A DNA stretch of 55,195 nt from Akkermansiaceae bacterium (GTDB lineage Bacteria; Verrucomicrobiota; Verrucomicrobiia; Verrucomicrobiales; Akkermansiaceae). The notes beneath the pieces are model-generated. The model was not told where the DNA came from, did not search any database, and saw only the letters and a program-made list of their open reading frames with translations. The translations under genes were made by a program, and so were the position numbers. Shown one piece after another: positions 9,016-17,911 of this stretch (position 1 is its first letter; each line of letters starts with the position of its first letter). Location of the stretch: the NCBI GenBank assembly GCA_947491475.1, contig CANLKN010000008.1, forward strand, positions 1 to 55,195. Reading direction: 5' to 3'.

Positions 9016-12000
9016 TCACGCCAGTGGAGCCAGCAGATGTGAGAGCGTCTCGGCATCGATGCGCAGTTTGCTGGTGTCCTCGGAGAGCAGGGCCTCCACG
9101 AGGGCGGATTTCTTTTTTTGGAGATCGAGGATGCGGTCCTCGATGGTGCCGCGGCAGACGAGTTTGTGGACGAAGACCGGTTTGGTCTGGCCGATGCGGT
9201 GGGCGCGGTCGGTGGCCTGGTTTTCGGCAGCTGGATTCCACCATGGGTCGTAGTGGATCACGGTGTCCGCGGCTGTGAGATTGAGCCCGGTGCCGCCGGC
9301 CTTGAGCGAGATGAGGAAGATGGGGATCCCGCCGGATTGGAATTTTTTGACGAGCTTGGCGCGCTCCTGGGTTTGGCCGGTGAGTTTGAGGAAGGGGATG
9401 TCCTCGAGTTCGAGATGTTCCTCGATGAGTTCGAGCATCGAGGTGAACTGCGAGAAGAGCAGGATGCGGCGGCCTTCCTCGATGAGTTGGGGCAGCAGCT
9501 CGCCTGTGAGGAATTCGAGCTTGGCGGATTCGGTCACGCGCTGGGCGGCATCGCTCTTGAGCAGTTGCGGGTGGCAGCAGATCTGGCGCAGCTTGAGCAG
9601 GGCGTCGAGCACGATGATGTGTGACTTGGCGAGGCCCTTGTCGGCGATCGCTTCGCGGACGCGCGCGTCCATGGTGGCGCGCACGGATTCATAAAGGTCA
9701 GTTTGCTTTGGCGCGAGGTCGATACCGTGGATGATCGTGGTTTTCTCCGGTAACTCGGTGGCCACCTGGTCCTTGGTGCGGCGCAGGATGAGCGGCGAAA
9801 CACGGCGGTTGAGCGCGATCTGGGCGTCGGTGGAATGGTCGCGCTCGATCGGTTTGCGCAAGAATGCATTGAAGGATTTTTCGTCGGCGAGGAAACCTGG
9901 CATCAGGAAACGCATCAGGCTCCAAAGTTCGCCAAGGTGGTTTTCCATTGGCGTGCCGGAGAGGCAGAGTCGGTGGCTGGCCTTGAGTTTGCAGGCGCTG
10001 TAAGCGGTGATGGATTTCGGGTTCTTGATGTATTGCGCCTCGTCGAGCACGAGCGTGTGCCAGTGGTGTTTGGCGAGTTCGTCGAAATCGCGCACCAACA
10101 GCGGGTAGGTTGTTAGAACGAGGTGGTGATCTGAGATTTTCTCGAAGTGATCGGCGCGTTCGCCCCCGTGGAGGACGAGCACCTTGAGATGTGGTGCGAA
10201 TTTTTCCGCTTCGGCGGCCCAGTTAGGAACCACCGAGGTGGGCGCGATGACGAGCGACGGTTTGTCCGGAAATTTCGCGGTCTCAGTGGCGAGATGCGCG
10301 AGGGTTTGCAGGGTTTTTCCGAGGCCCATGTCATCGGCGAGAATGCCGTGAAGACCGTGGTTGGCGAGAAACTGCAGCCAGCGGAAGCCATCGATCTGAT
10401 AATGGCGGAGATCCGCCTTGATGGTGGCCGGCACCTCGGCGGGCGGCAGACCTTTGATGTCGCGCAGATTGCGGCCGAGCTCGGCAAGCGCGCGGGTGGT
10501 TTCCGAGCTTTCGATGGCGAGCGAGTCGGCCATGCCGGCGGCGCTGAGACGATCGAGGCGCAGCGGACCACCGCTGCCATCCTTGCCGTGGAACAAGTGG
10601 CGGACCTGATCGACCATATCGAGGAAACGCTGGGCGGGAAAACGGATGTGGCCATCGGCAGGATCATCACAGGGAAGAGTCAAGGTTTCCGGGATGCTCT
10701 CCGGATCTTTGTAACGCTCGTGCCAGTCCTCGGCGATCGCGCGGGCAATCTGCGGAATCAGGCTCACCCGCTTGCCGCCGAACTCTCCCGTGACATCGAA
10801 GCGGAACCAGTCGATGCCATGGTCAGGATCCGCCTCGATGGCGGGAAAGAAGTCGGTGAGATCGTGGACGGTGAGCCCGAGCTTGGGATCGCTCCCGATG
10901 ATCCAGCCGGCGGCCTTGATGGCTTCACACTCGTCACTTGTTAGAAAATCAAGCCAGTCGGCGGCGGTCGCCAGGAGACCGCCGAGCACCACCGAGTGGC
11001 GGTTCTTGTCGTTGAGTTCGCGGTCCGGGTAAAAGACATTGACCGGCTGCAGGCCGGCGTCTGCTAGGGATGCAAGCAAGGCTTTTTCCGCGGCGACGTC
11101 GCGCTGGAGGATCATGCGCTTGTCGCCTTCCACCCATGAGGTTTGAGACAGGGCATCGGTGGCGAGCGGAGTAAGGACCGGGCATCCGGGATATTGGAAT
11201 TTCAACAAGCCGCCGATGTGGCGTTTCTGGAAGATGCCACAATGCACCCAGGTGATGTGAAGCATGGGGACGGGCGTGAGACCTGATAGAATCTGGGCCG
11301 GTTTTTCAGCGGGTGTGGGCAGCGGCGTGGCGGTGGGAATCGCCCGGAGTTCGGTATTGATCTCGGGCACCCGCTCGGCGGGGATGACCGGCCCTTCCGG
11401 CCAGACAGCCAGAATTTCGTGGGGCGTCTCACTTTGCACAGGCCCGAGGGTGAGCTCGGCGGTATCGATGTAGCGCAGCGGTTCGGTGGGAATGATGACG
11501 ATGGTGTCGGACGGCAGCTTGAGGATCGGATGCGCGGAACCGTCATCCAAGAGTTCCCAACCCGGCTCGACGTTGAGTGGCGGTCCTTCCTTAAGCGGTT
11601 GATAGATATGCGAGGCACGCGGGGAGGACGAAAGCTGCGAGTAAAACAAGCGGTCGGTGGCAAGCGCGGCATGTAGGATAATCTCCCAGTCGGGGCCGCC
11701 GATCGTCAATCCAGCCCCCCAGGAACCGGTCTTGCGTCGGCGGGCGTGGTAAGCCGCGCAGATTGCCAGATCCTCGGTGGCCATGTATTTGGGTGGATTG
11801 GTCGGATCAGCGGTGGCGTTGCTGGCATCGATGCTGTAGCCGCCGGATTTGTTGCGGCTGCCGATGTGAATGCCGAAGTATGCCTTTACCCCTGCGCCAT
11901 AATAGCGGTCTTCGCGGAACTCGATGCAGTAGGCGAGAAACTTGTTGTAGGGCTTGGCGGGTTGGGAAGCACGCTTGGCGTTGACGGTGACGCATTGTTC

Positions 12001-12423
12001 CGCATTGCGGATCAATGCCAGCCAGCGGTCGATCTCGGGATTGGCGGGTGATTTCTTCGCCGGGCTGGCGGTGGCTGCGATGGAGGACAAGAACTCCAGC
12101 GTGGCGGCGGCATGGCGGCAGGTGTAGCTATGATCGCACGAGCAGTCGGAGGAGAAATCAACGGGATATTCCTGGTCATCAGGATCGATGTAAAACGACA
12201 GCGCAGTGCGGTGACGCCTGCCGGTCGGCTCACGCACTTCGGAGCCGATCAGAAAAGTTGGATCATCAACTGCTTCCTCTTCATCCAGAAACTTGAGCGT
12301 GGAAATCGTCAGGCTAGCGGTCTTGAGATCGGAGTGCTCGAAATTGTCCTTCCATGCGCCGGAGACAAGCCACGGGATCAGGTGGCTGAATTCGGATAGA
12401 TCGGACAGGGTGACCGAAATCAT
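9016..12423 (-). CDS. SWIM zinc-finger SNF2-family helicase/ATPase
   Basis: 1135 residues. A SWIM zinc finger lies near the N-terminus (Cys94, Cys96, Cys102, His104, within SCDHSYTCRHAA). A long middle region follows, then a complete SNF2 ATPase: Walker A DDMGLGKTLQT near residue 694, the DEAQ box near 790, LSGTPMENHLGELW, and the C-terminal helicase lobe with GGTGLNLTAADTVIHYDPWWNPA and QATDRAHRIGQ near 1075. Such proteins are ATP-driven double-stranded DNA translocases. In bacteria their role is poorly defined: DNA repair, removal of bound proteins, or, in other contexts, phage defence. The neighbours are lipid and membrane genes, not nucleases or methylases, so there is no support here for a defence island. 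Confidence 0.93.
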   Translation of the reverse strand: MISVTLSDLSEFSHLIPWLVSGAWKDNFEHSDLKTASLTISTLKFLDEEEAVDDPTFLIGSEVREPTGRRHRTALSFYIDPDDQEYPVDFSSDCSCDHSYTCRHAAATLEFLSSIAATASPAKKSPANPEIDRWLALIRNAEQCVTVNAKRASQPAKPYNKFLAYCIEFREDRYYGAGVKAYFGIHIGSRNKSGGYSIDASNATADPTNPPKYMATEDLAICAAYHARRRKTGSWGAGLTIGGPDWEIILHAALATDRLFYSQLSSSPRASHIYQPLKEGPPLNVEPGWELLDDGSAHPILKLPSDTIVIIPTEPLRYIDTAELTLGPVQSETPHEILAVWPEGPVIPAERVPEINTELRAIPTATPLPTPAEKPAQILSGLTPVPMLHITWVHCGIFQKRHIGGLLKFQYPGCPVLTPLATDALSQTSWVEGDKRMILQRDVAAEKALLASLADAGLQPVNVFYPDRELNDKNRHSVVLGGLLATAADWLDFLTSDECEAIKAAGWIIGSDPKLGLTVHDLTDFFPAIEADPDHGIDWFRFDVTGEFGGKRVSLIPQIARAIAEDWHERYKDPESIPETLTLPCDDPADGHIRFPAQRFLDMVDQVRHLFHGKDGSGGPLRLDRLSAAGMADSLAIESSETTRALAELGRNLRDIKGLPPAEVPATIKADLRHYQIDGFRWLQFLANHGLHGILADDMGLGKTLQTLAHLATETAKFPDKPSLVIAPTSVVPNWAAEAEKFAPHLKVLVLHGGERADHFEKISDHHLVLTTYPLLVRDFDELAKHHWHTLVLDEAQYIKNPKSITAYSACKLKASHRLCLSGTPMENHLGELWSLMRFLMPGFLADEKSFNAFLRKPIERDHSTDAQIALNRRVSPLILRRTKDQVATELPEKTTIIHGIDLAPKQTDLYESVRATMDARVREAIADKGLAKSHIIVLDALLKLRQICCHPQLLKSDAAQRVTESAKLEFLTGELLPQLIEEGRRILLFSQFTSMLELIEEHLELEDIPFLKLTGQTQERAKLVKKFQSGGIPIFLISLKAGGTGLNLTAADTVIHYDPWWNPAAENQATDRAHRIGQTKPVFVHKLVCRGTIEDRILDLQKKKSALVEALLSEDTSKLRIDAETLSHLLAPLA

Positions 12424-12441
12424 GCAATCAAGTTCCGGATG

Positions 12442-13050
12442 TCAGCGCAGGTATTTGAGCAGGACAAAGCCACCAACGAGCATGGCGGTGCCGGCGATGA
12501 AGCACCATTCGAGGTGTTTTTCGATGAAAGGCCTGACCTTGAGGCCGAAGACGCGGATGATGGCGGCCACCACAAAGAAGCGCAAGCCGCGGCCGAGGAC
12601 GGAAGCCACGATGAGCAGCGGCAGGTTGTAGTGCATCATGCCCGAGAACACGGTGAAGACTTTATACGGGATCGGCGTGATGGCGGCGATCAGGATGCCC
12701 CAGAAACCATAAGCGGCATACCAGACTTCGATCTTGTCGCGGGTGAGGCCAGTGGGATCGAAGACGCCAAGCAGCGGCAGTGCCACCGCGTCACGCAAGC
12801 CCCAGCCGATGAGCCAACCGGCCACGCCTCCAAGCACCGAACCGACGGTGCAGACGAGCGCGTATTTAAAGGCCTTTTCGCGTTTTCCGAAACACAGCGC
12901 CATCAGCAACACATCCGGCGGAATCGGGAAAAACGACGACTCGGCGAAGGACAGCCAGAACAGAGCGTGGGTGCCGGCCTTGTGGTCGGCCCAGGAGACC
13001 GTCCAGTTGTAAAGGCGGCGGATCAGGCCGGGTGGTTTTTCGGAGTTCAC
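12442..13050 (-). CDS. DedA/YqaA-like (SNARE-associated) inner-membrane protein
   Basis: About 202 residues from the GTG at 13050, which lies 14 bp after the gpsA stop codon. The translated sequence before this GTG is not hydrophobic and overlaps gpsA in another frame, so I reject a longer start. The protein has several membrane segments and FAESSFFPIPPDVLLMAL, the acidic, proline-containing motif of the YqaA branch of DedA proteins, with ITPIPYKVFTVFSG as the second-half counterpart. DedA proteins are linked to lipid-carrier recycling and proton-dependent envelope homeostasis. Location directly after plsY and gpsA fits an envelope-lipid operon. Confidence 0.82.
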   Translation of the reverse strand: MNSEKPPGLIRRLYNWTVSWADHKAGTHALFWLSFAESSFFPIPPDVLLMALCFGKREKAFKYALVCTVGSVLGGVAGWLIGWGLRDAVALPLLGVFDPTGLTRDKIEVWYAAYGFWGILIAAITPIPYKVFTVFSGMMHYNLPLLIVASVLGRGLRFFVVAAIIRVFGLKVRPFIEKHLEWCFIAGTAMLVGGFVLLKYLR

Positions 13051-13064
13051 TGAAGGATATGGTG

Positions 13065-14069
13065 TTAACTGTTTTCCGGACGCGGATCGCGGTCGAGCAG
13101 TTCGCGCATGGCGTCCGACGCGGGCTTGTTTTCGTAAAGAATTGCATACATCGCATCGATGATCGGGGTGCGCACGCCCACCTTGCGGGCGGCATCGTGG
13201 ATGGAGAGCGTGTTTGGCACGCCCTCGGCGCACATGCCGAGCGAGGCCACGGCCTGTTCCAGCGACTGGCCTTTGCCCAGTGCGAGGCCCACGCGGTGAT
13301 TGCGCGAGTGCTCGGAAAAACAGGTGACAATCAGATCGCCGACACCTGAGAGCCCGGCGAAGGTTTCCTTGCGACCGCCGAGCGCGATGCCGAGGCGGGT
13401 CATTTCCGCCAGCGCGCGGGTGACCAGCGCGGCCACCGCATTATCGCCCAAGCCGAGGCCGTGGGCCATGCCGGCGGCGATGGCATAGACGTTCTTGACC
13501 GCGCCGCCGAGTTCCACGCCGGCGACGTCGTCGCTGGTGTAAACGCGGAAATGCGGCAGGCTGAACAGTTCCTGCAAGGCCTCTGCAAGCTGCGGGTTTT
13601 CCGAGGCCACGACGGCACAGGTGACAAGTTCCTTGGCGATTTCCTCGGCGTGGTTGGGACCGGTGAGGATGCCGATGGGATTGTGCGGGAAAACCTCGCG
13701 CAGGATTTCACTCATGCGCTCGCCAGTGTTGCGCTCGATGCCCTTGGTGCAGGACAAGAGCGGAGTGTCCACAGGCAGGCCGAGGGCGGCGAGTTTTTCC
13801 GCTTCGGATCGCACGCCCACGGTGGGCACGGCGAAGATGACCAGCGGCATGCCGAGCGCCTCGCGGTGATCACCGGTGGCGCGGACGTTATCGCCGAGGG
13901 AAATATCCGTGAGGTATTTCGGATTGCGGTGGTCGCGGTTGATGCCGTCCACGCACTCCTGTTCGATGGAAACGAGCAGGACGGATTCAAGCTTGGGCGC
14001 GAGGAGTTTTGCAAGGGCGGTTCCAAGGGAGCCGGCACCGAGAATGGCTGCGGAGGTGAATGGTTTCAT
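13065..14069 (-). CDS. gpsA: Glycerol-3-phosphate dehydrogenase (NAD(P)+)
   Basis: 334 residues, normal for GpsA, which reduces dihydroxyacetone phosphate to sn-glycerol 3-phosphate, the backbone of phospholipids. The N-terminal Rossmann motif is ILGAGSLGTALA. LLSCTKGIE, ILTGPNHAEEIAK and VELGGAVKNVYAIAAGM (with the catalytic lysine) follow, and FAGLSGVGDLIVTC is the family signature. It lies 56 bp downstream of plsY on the same strand, so product supply and first acylation are encoded together. The short gap before its ATG contains five GTCTT repeats and no clear ribosome-binding site. Confidence 0.95.
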   Translation of the reverse strand: MKPFTSAAILGAGSLGTALAKLLAPKLESVLLVSIEQECVDGINRDHRNPKYLTDISLGDNVRATGDHREALGMPLVIFAVPTVGVRSEAEKLAALGLPVDTPLLSCTKGIERNTGERMSEILREVFPHNPIGILTGPNHAEEIAKELVTCAVVASENPQLAEALQELFSLPHFRVYTSDDVAGVELGGAVKNVYAIAAGMAHGLGLGDNAVAALVTRALAEMTRLGIALGGRKETFAGLSGVGDLIVTCFSEHSRNHRVGLALGKGQSLEQAVASLGMCAEGVPNTLSIHDAARKVGVRTPIIDAMYAILYENKPASDAMRELLDRDPRPENS

Positions 14070-14070
14070 A

Positions 14071-14112
14071 AAGACTCAAGACTGGAAGACACAAGACGCA
14101 AGACAAGAGAAG
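14071..14112 (-). repeat. Five GTCTT repeats immediately upstream of gpsA
   Basis: Read on the coding strand, the plsY-gpsA gap is a pyrimidine-rich series of GTCTT units spaced about seven bases apart, ending one base before the gpsA start codon. Confidence 0.6.
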
Positions 14113-14125
14113 ATGTGCGAATCAT

Positions 14126-14821
14126 TCATACACGTTTCCTTTCGAATCGGTTTTCAGTGCCGTTGATCAGTCGCTGGATGTTGGAGCGGTGTTTCCAGAC
14201 GGCGAGGAAAGCAATGATGAGGGTGAAAATGAATAGCGATTTGTTCCATGTGCCGTCTTGAATCTTGCCATGAAACCAAGAGCCCCAAAGCATCACCAGC
14301 GGTAGCGCCAGTGCGGCAATGATGCTGGCGAGCGAGACATAGCGGCTGATTAGAAAAACCAGCAGCCATACCACGAGCAGGATTACAATCGCGGCAGGCA
14401 TCAGCGCGATCAGCACTCCGGCGGATGTGGCGATGCCTTTACCGCCCTTGAAGCCGACCCATGGGGAATAGTTGTGGCCCAGAATGGCACACAAGCCGGT
14501 GATTACTTGGAATATCTGCGCGGTGAGCATCGGAAACTCACCGGCTTGGGATGCGAGTCCCGCGATGCTCATCGGATTTTTCGAGCCCTCGAATTGAATC
14601 AGCGAGATTGCGAGCACCACCGGGATGAAACCCTTGAGCATATCTAACAACAAACAGGGAATGCCGTATTTTTTCCCCATCACGCGCAGCACGTTGGTGG
14701 CACCGATGTTGCCGGAGCCGTGGGCGCGGATGTCGATGCCCCGGGATTTGGCCATCAGCAGCCCGAAGGGAATGGATCCCAACAGAAACGCGAGCAGCGG
14801 ACAGAACCAGAGTTGCATCAA
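14126..14821 (-). CDS. plsY: Acyl-phosphate:glycerol-3-phosphate acyltransferase PlsY
   Basis: 231 residues with five or more membrane segments. PlsY moves the acyl group from acyl-phosphate to glycerol 3-phosphate, the first acylation of phosphatidic acid synthesis. The diagnostic motifs are LLGSIPFGLLMAK, HGSGNIGATNVLR and the glycine-rich segment GHNYSPWVGFKGGKGIATSAGV. It precedes gpsA on the same strand. PlsY needs PlsX, which is not in the window. The protein is slightly longer than the about 205-residue norm because of an insertion around SLIQFEGSKNPMSIAG. Confidence 0.95.
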   Translation of the reverse strand: MMQLWFCPLLAFLLGSIPFGLLMAKSRGIDIRAHGSGNIGATNVLRVMGKKYGIPCLLLDMLKGFIPVVLAISLIQFEGSKNPMSIAGLASQAGEFPMLTAQIFQVITGLCAILGHNYSPWVGFKGGKGIATSAGVLIALMPAAIVILLVVWLLVFLISRYVSLASIIAALALPLVMLWGSWFHGKIQDGTWNKSLFIFTLIIAFLAVWKHRSNIQRLINGTENRFERKRV

Positions 14822-14849
14822 GATGAGTGATGGGAGCCGGAAACCACGC

Positions 14850-15491
14850 TCATTCGATGGTGGCGGAAGTGATCACCACGTTTTGGGCGGGCACGTCCTG
14901 CGATGGCATTTCGAGCGCCTCTCCAGTCGCGGGGTGGCGCATCGACAGTTGTGAGACGCCGGTTTTTGCCGCCTTGATCTTGTCCACCACGTCCATGCCT
15001 TCGATGACCTTGCCGAAGACCGCGTAGCCGCCATTGCTGGGGAAGTTGAGCATGGCGTTGTCCACCACGTTGATGAAGAACTGCGCGGTGGCGCTGTCCG
15101 GATCATTGGTGCGGGCCATGGCGATGGTGCCACGCTCGTTTTTGAGGCCGTTCTGTCCCTCATTCTTGATGCCCTTGCCGGAGGCTTTCTCAACGAGCTT
15201 GCCATCCGTGACGGCAAACCCACCGCCTTGGATCATGAAACCGTCGATCACCCGGTGAAACACGGTGTTGTCGTAGTGTTTCTTTTTCACATAGCCGAGG
15301 AAGTTCTCGACGGTGATCGGGGCTTTCTCAGCATTGAGCTCGAGCACGATGTCGCCCATGGAAGTCTTGATGCGGACTTTCGGGGCTTTTTCCGCGGCAG
15401 CTGCAGCGGGTTTTTCAGCTTCCTTGGCGGGTTCGCACGAAGCGAAGGCGGGAAACAAGGCGATGGCGAGGAGAGCGAGGTGTCGTTTCAT
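14850..15491 (-). CDS. Cyclophilin-type peptidyl-prolyl isomerase, probable lipoprotein
   Basis: 213 residues from the ATG at 15491. The first 18 residues form a signal sequence ending in FAS-Cys, which looks like a lipobox, so the protein is probably a lipid-anchored periplasmic enzyme. A short Ala/Lys/Glu linker follows, then a PpiA/B cyclophilin fold: [14 protein letters not shown], the signature [14 protein letters not shown], and a catalytic core with [10 protein letters not shown]. Cyclophilins catalyse cis-trans isomerisation of prolyl bonds and assist folding. It lies just upstream of plsY on the same strand but the gap and unrelated role make co-regulation uncertain. Confidence 0.9.
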   Translation of the reverse strand: MKRHLALLAIALFPAFASCEPAKEAEKPAAAAAEKAPKVRIKTSMGDIVLELNAEKAPITVENFLGYVKKKHYDNTVFHRVIDGFMIQGGGFAVTDGKLVEKASGKGIKNEGQNGLKNERGTIAMARTNDPDSATAQFFINVVDNAMLNFPSNGGYAVFGKVIEGMDVVDKIKAAKTGVSQLSMRHPATGEALEMPSQDVPAQNVVITSATIE

Positions 15492-15564
15492 CGGGGAGCT
15501 TCCTAGGGCAGTCCGCGAAGGAGCGCAAGAACCGGATGCGGCGGAATTTCGGGGATAGCCGCAA

Positions 15565-16350
15565 TCAGACGCCCGGCGCAGCCTGAATGGCGTGCACGCT
15601 GAGCCGTTCCCAGTAGGCGCAGTCGCGCCAGTCGTTGAAGCGCTCGCGGAAGGGAATGAGGCGGCGGCGCGTGGCGACGGTATCGCCGGCCACCAGCACC
15701 TCATTCATGGCCTCCGGGGATTTGATGGAGCGCACCGATGCAAAGTGTCTGGTGAGGACGCTGCGGGTGAGCGATTGCATGGCGCGGTGGCCTTTGCCGG
15801 TGACGAGGTTGACGGCCAGCGCGCCGCCCGGGGCCACGGCGCGGCGCAGGTTTCCGAGCAGGGCGGCATCCCATGCTTGCGGGCGGAAAACATCGGTTTT
15901 TCCTGCTAGATAGATATCATCGATCACTGCATCGAAGGTCCGGCGGTTCGCGGCAAGCCATGGGTAGGCATCGCCGAGGATGATTTCGATGCCCAGCGCA
16001 TCGAGGGCCATGTGCTGGCGAGCGAGCGCGACGATTTCCTCATCGATGTCGATGGCGGTGAGGCGGCATTCAGGCAGCAGGTGGCGCAGAATGCGAAAGG
16101 CGGTGCCGCCGGCGAGGCCAAGCATCAGGATCGAGCGTGGCGGTTGGTTTGCGGCGAGCAAGGGCGCGGCGGCGATCATGTCCCATGCCAGCCCGGTGAG
16201 ATAGCGCTTGCGGTGATGCCATGCGTGGATTGCACCGGCCACGCGAAACTCGGTGGCAAGATCGGATTTCCAAATTTCCAGCGTCTGGTGGCGGGTGCGA
16301 ACGATTTCAGTGCGGCGCATCCGGCCACCGTGCCGGACAGATGATGCCAT
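15565..16350 (-). CDS. Spermidine-synthase-like SAM-dependent protein
   Basis: About 261 residues if started at the ATG at 16350; an upstream ATG at 16413 is also open. The core is a Rossmann methyltransferase-like fold: [19 protein letters not shown] (nucleotide-binding loop), [14 protein letters not shown] (acidic residue at the end of strand 2), then [12 protein letters not shown] and [17 protein letters not shown]. This is the layout of spermidine synthase and its relatives. The acidic residues of the polyamine pocket are not clearly all present and no S-adenosylmethionine decarboxylase is nearby, so true aminopropyl transfer is doubtful. Many bacteria have such spermidine-synthase-like proteins of unknown substrate. 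Confidence 0.7.
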   Translation of the reverse strand: MASSVRHGGRMRRTEIVRTRHQTLEIWKSDLATEFRVAGAIHAWHHRKRYLTGLAWDMIAAAPLLAANQPPRSILMLGLAGGTAFRILRHLLPECRLTAIDIDEEIVALARQHMALDALGIEIILGDAYPWLAANRRTFDAVIDDIYLAGKTDVFRPQAWDAALLGNLRRAVAPGGALAVNLVTGKGHRAMQSLTRSVLTRHFASVRSIKSPEAMNEVLVAGDTVATRRRLIPFRERFNDWRDCAYWERLSVHAIQAAPGV

Positions 16351-16488
16351 TGCAACGCCGACCCGTGTTTGGAGGAGCGCGGCGTGCAATCGAGATTTTG
16401 CATCGGTGTCCAAAAGTCCTGATTAATACTTGGCGTAGATGAGTTGCAGGCGGGCTGCCGGAGGTGTCGGGTAAAGGTAGAGACATGG

Positions 16489-16504
16489 ATTTTTTCGAAA
16501 AAAT
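16489..16504. repeat. AT-rich 16-bp perfect palindrome
   Basis: Six-T and six-A arms meet at a central CG. It lies between the divergent methyltransferase-like and Ig-like genes and could be a protein-binding site. Function unknown. Confidence 0.4.
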
Positions 16505-16560
16505 CGTAGCTTCTGCGTCAAGGGTTATTTCAGCCAATCTGAGGCGTTTTTAGCCAAAAA

Positions 16561-17652
16561 ATGACCTTGAACGACCTAACGAAAAGAAGGCTCGTCACTG
16601 CCGCGCTGCCCACCCCCCAGATCTCCGGCATCAAGGAAGTCAGCGGGCATAACAAAAGCGCCGCGCTCGTGTTCACACACCCTGCGAACAGAAGCGACAT
16701 CACGGAATCGCTCTGGATCGCCCACAACGGCCCCGTCACCGCCGCCCCCGTCATCACCCTGCCACCAACTAGCCAGACGGTGAACATCGGTGCCCGTCTC
16801 GCCCTGCGCGCTCTCGCCACCGGCGGTGGCCTCACATGGGAATGGCGGCGCGGCGGCACGCTCATCAGCACGGCCACGCACGGCGAACTGGTGCTCGATC
16901 CCTGGACCGCCGCCGATGCTGGCGCGTGGACGGTCACCGTTTCCAACACCTCGGGCTCCACCTCCGCCAACTTCACCCTGACAGCGGCCACCACCCAGAT
17001 CACGCCACCATCTTTCATCGCGCAGATACCCTCGCGCCATGTGCTGCCCGGCATCAGCGTCTTATTCACAGCCAGCCTCATCGTCCACCCTGGCGGCGCG
17101 GTGGTCAGCTACCAGTGGCTGAAAAACGGCATCCCCGTCCCCGGTGCCACCGCTTCCACCTACAGCCTCGGTGCCGTCAACGCCAGCCATGTCGGCGCCT
17201 ACAGCGTCGTCGTCACCAACGCCGCCGGCTCCGTCACCTCCAATGTCGCGCAACTCACCGTCGGCTTGACCGCCGCCGCCCCTCCGCCACTCTCCATCAC
17301 CCAAACCGGCAGCGACCTGCACCTCTCCTTCCCCGGCGTGAATGGTCGCACCTACCGCCTTGAGGAAAGCACCACACTCACCGGCTGGACCCCCGTGGAA
17401 TCCTTCCCCGGCACCCCGAAGGCATGGACCTACCCGATCGGCACTGGCAAACACTTCTACCGCGTAGTGGACACCACATCCAGACTGAGATTCGCGAGAC
17501 ACCCACAGTGGATGCCGCTTCGACGTAGGTGCATGCCTCGGCGATCTTCTCCACAACCGCTCGATGCCGCCGATCCGTTCTCATGGACAGAAAACTACCC
17601 CAAAGACGCTCTGGCGTCCATCGCGCGCGGCGGGGCGCGCGGGCGTCGTTAA
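16561..17652 (+). pseudogene. Ig-like-domain surface protein, truncated at both ends
   Basis: The frame encodes two Ig-like domains of the type common in verrucomicrobial cell-surface proteins (about residues 60-145 and 147-240; ADAGAWTVTVSN and HVGAYSVVVTN are the paired strand motifs). A short beta domain ending in GKHFYRVV follows, the usual end of such proteins. There is no signal peptide and the first 55 residues are not domain-like, so the 5' part appears lost. From base 17472 the frame runs into a 272-bp block that occurs again at 20142, adding about 60 basic, low-complexity residues before a stop. I read it as a remnant whose 3' end was disturbed by the integration beside it. Confidence 0.6.
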
Positions 17653-17743
17653 GAAGCGCCAAAAAACCACCCTCCATTGACCATCCTGTTTTCGATGCGC
17701 TTTCGTGCTCTTTTTTGCACTTTTCCAAGGATGCTCAAACGCT
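17472..17743 (-). repeat. 272-bp direct repeat, copy 1 (HTH-like gene fragment)
   Basis: This block matches 20142-20413 with three substitutions and no gaps. On the minus strand an open frame begins at a TTG near 17728, with an internal ATG at 17584. Its end, VVEKIAEACTYVEAASTVGVSRISVWMW, looks like a helix-turn-helix of the homeodomain/terminase-small-subunit type. In this copy the frame runs on without a stop into the antisense of the Ig-like gene. Both copies lie directly downstream of a tRNA-Arg 3' end. Confidence 0.75.
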
Positions 17744-17782
17744 TTGTTTTATCTTAACTTTCTTATTTAAGAGCTTTAAGCG

Positions 17783-17829
17783 TGGTGCCCCGGACGGGAA
17801 TCGAACTCATATTTAAGGTTTAAGAAACC
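17783..17829 (-). repeat. attachment site: 3' fragment of tRNA-Arg(CCU)
   Basis: These 47 bases repeat the tRNA-Arg 3' half including CCA (20454-20500) with two differences. One difference changes the anticodon triplet from CCU to CUU, the other is in the T stem. The 5' half of the tRNA is absent, so it is not a functional gene. It lies 82 bp before the integrase, as expected for an att site of a tRNA-targeting tyrosine recombinase. Confidence 0.85.
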
Positions 17830-17911
17830 GTCGGAAGCCCTTGTTTTAATAGGCAAAAGGCTTCACCATCCACTTACCATCCAAAAACGACCTTGACGCA
17901 AGGCGGCGCAA

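Noticed and set aside
9016-12423. SNF2 helicase as part of a phage-defence system (DISARM-like or similar)
   Set aside because: No methylase, nuclease, phospholipase D or DUF1998 partner is adjacent. A lone SWIM-SNF2 is common.
17378-17728. Intact 116-residue HTH gene in copy 1 of the repeat
   Set aside because: The end runs into antisense of the Ig-like gene and the second copy has a stop, so it is a fragment, not a working gene.
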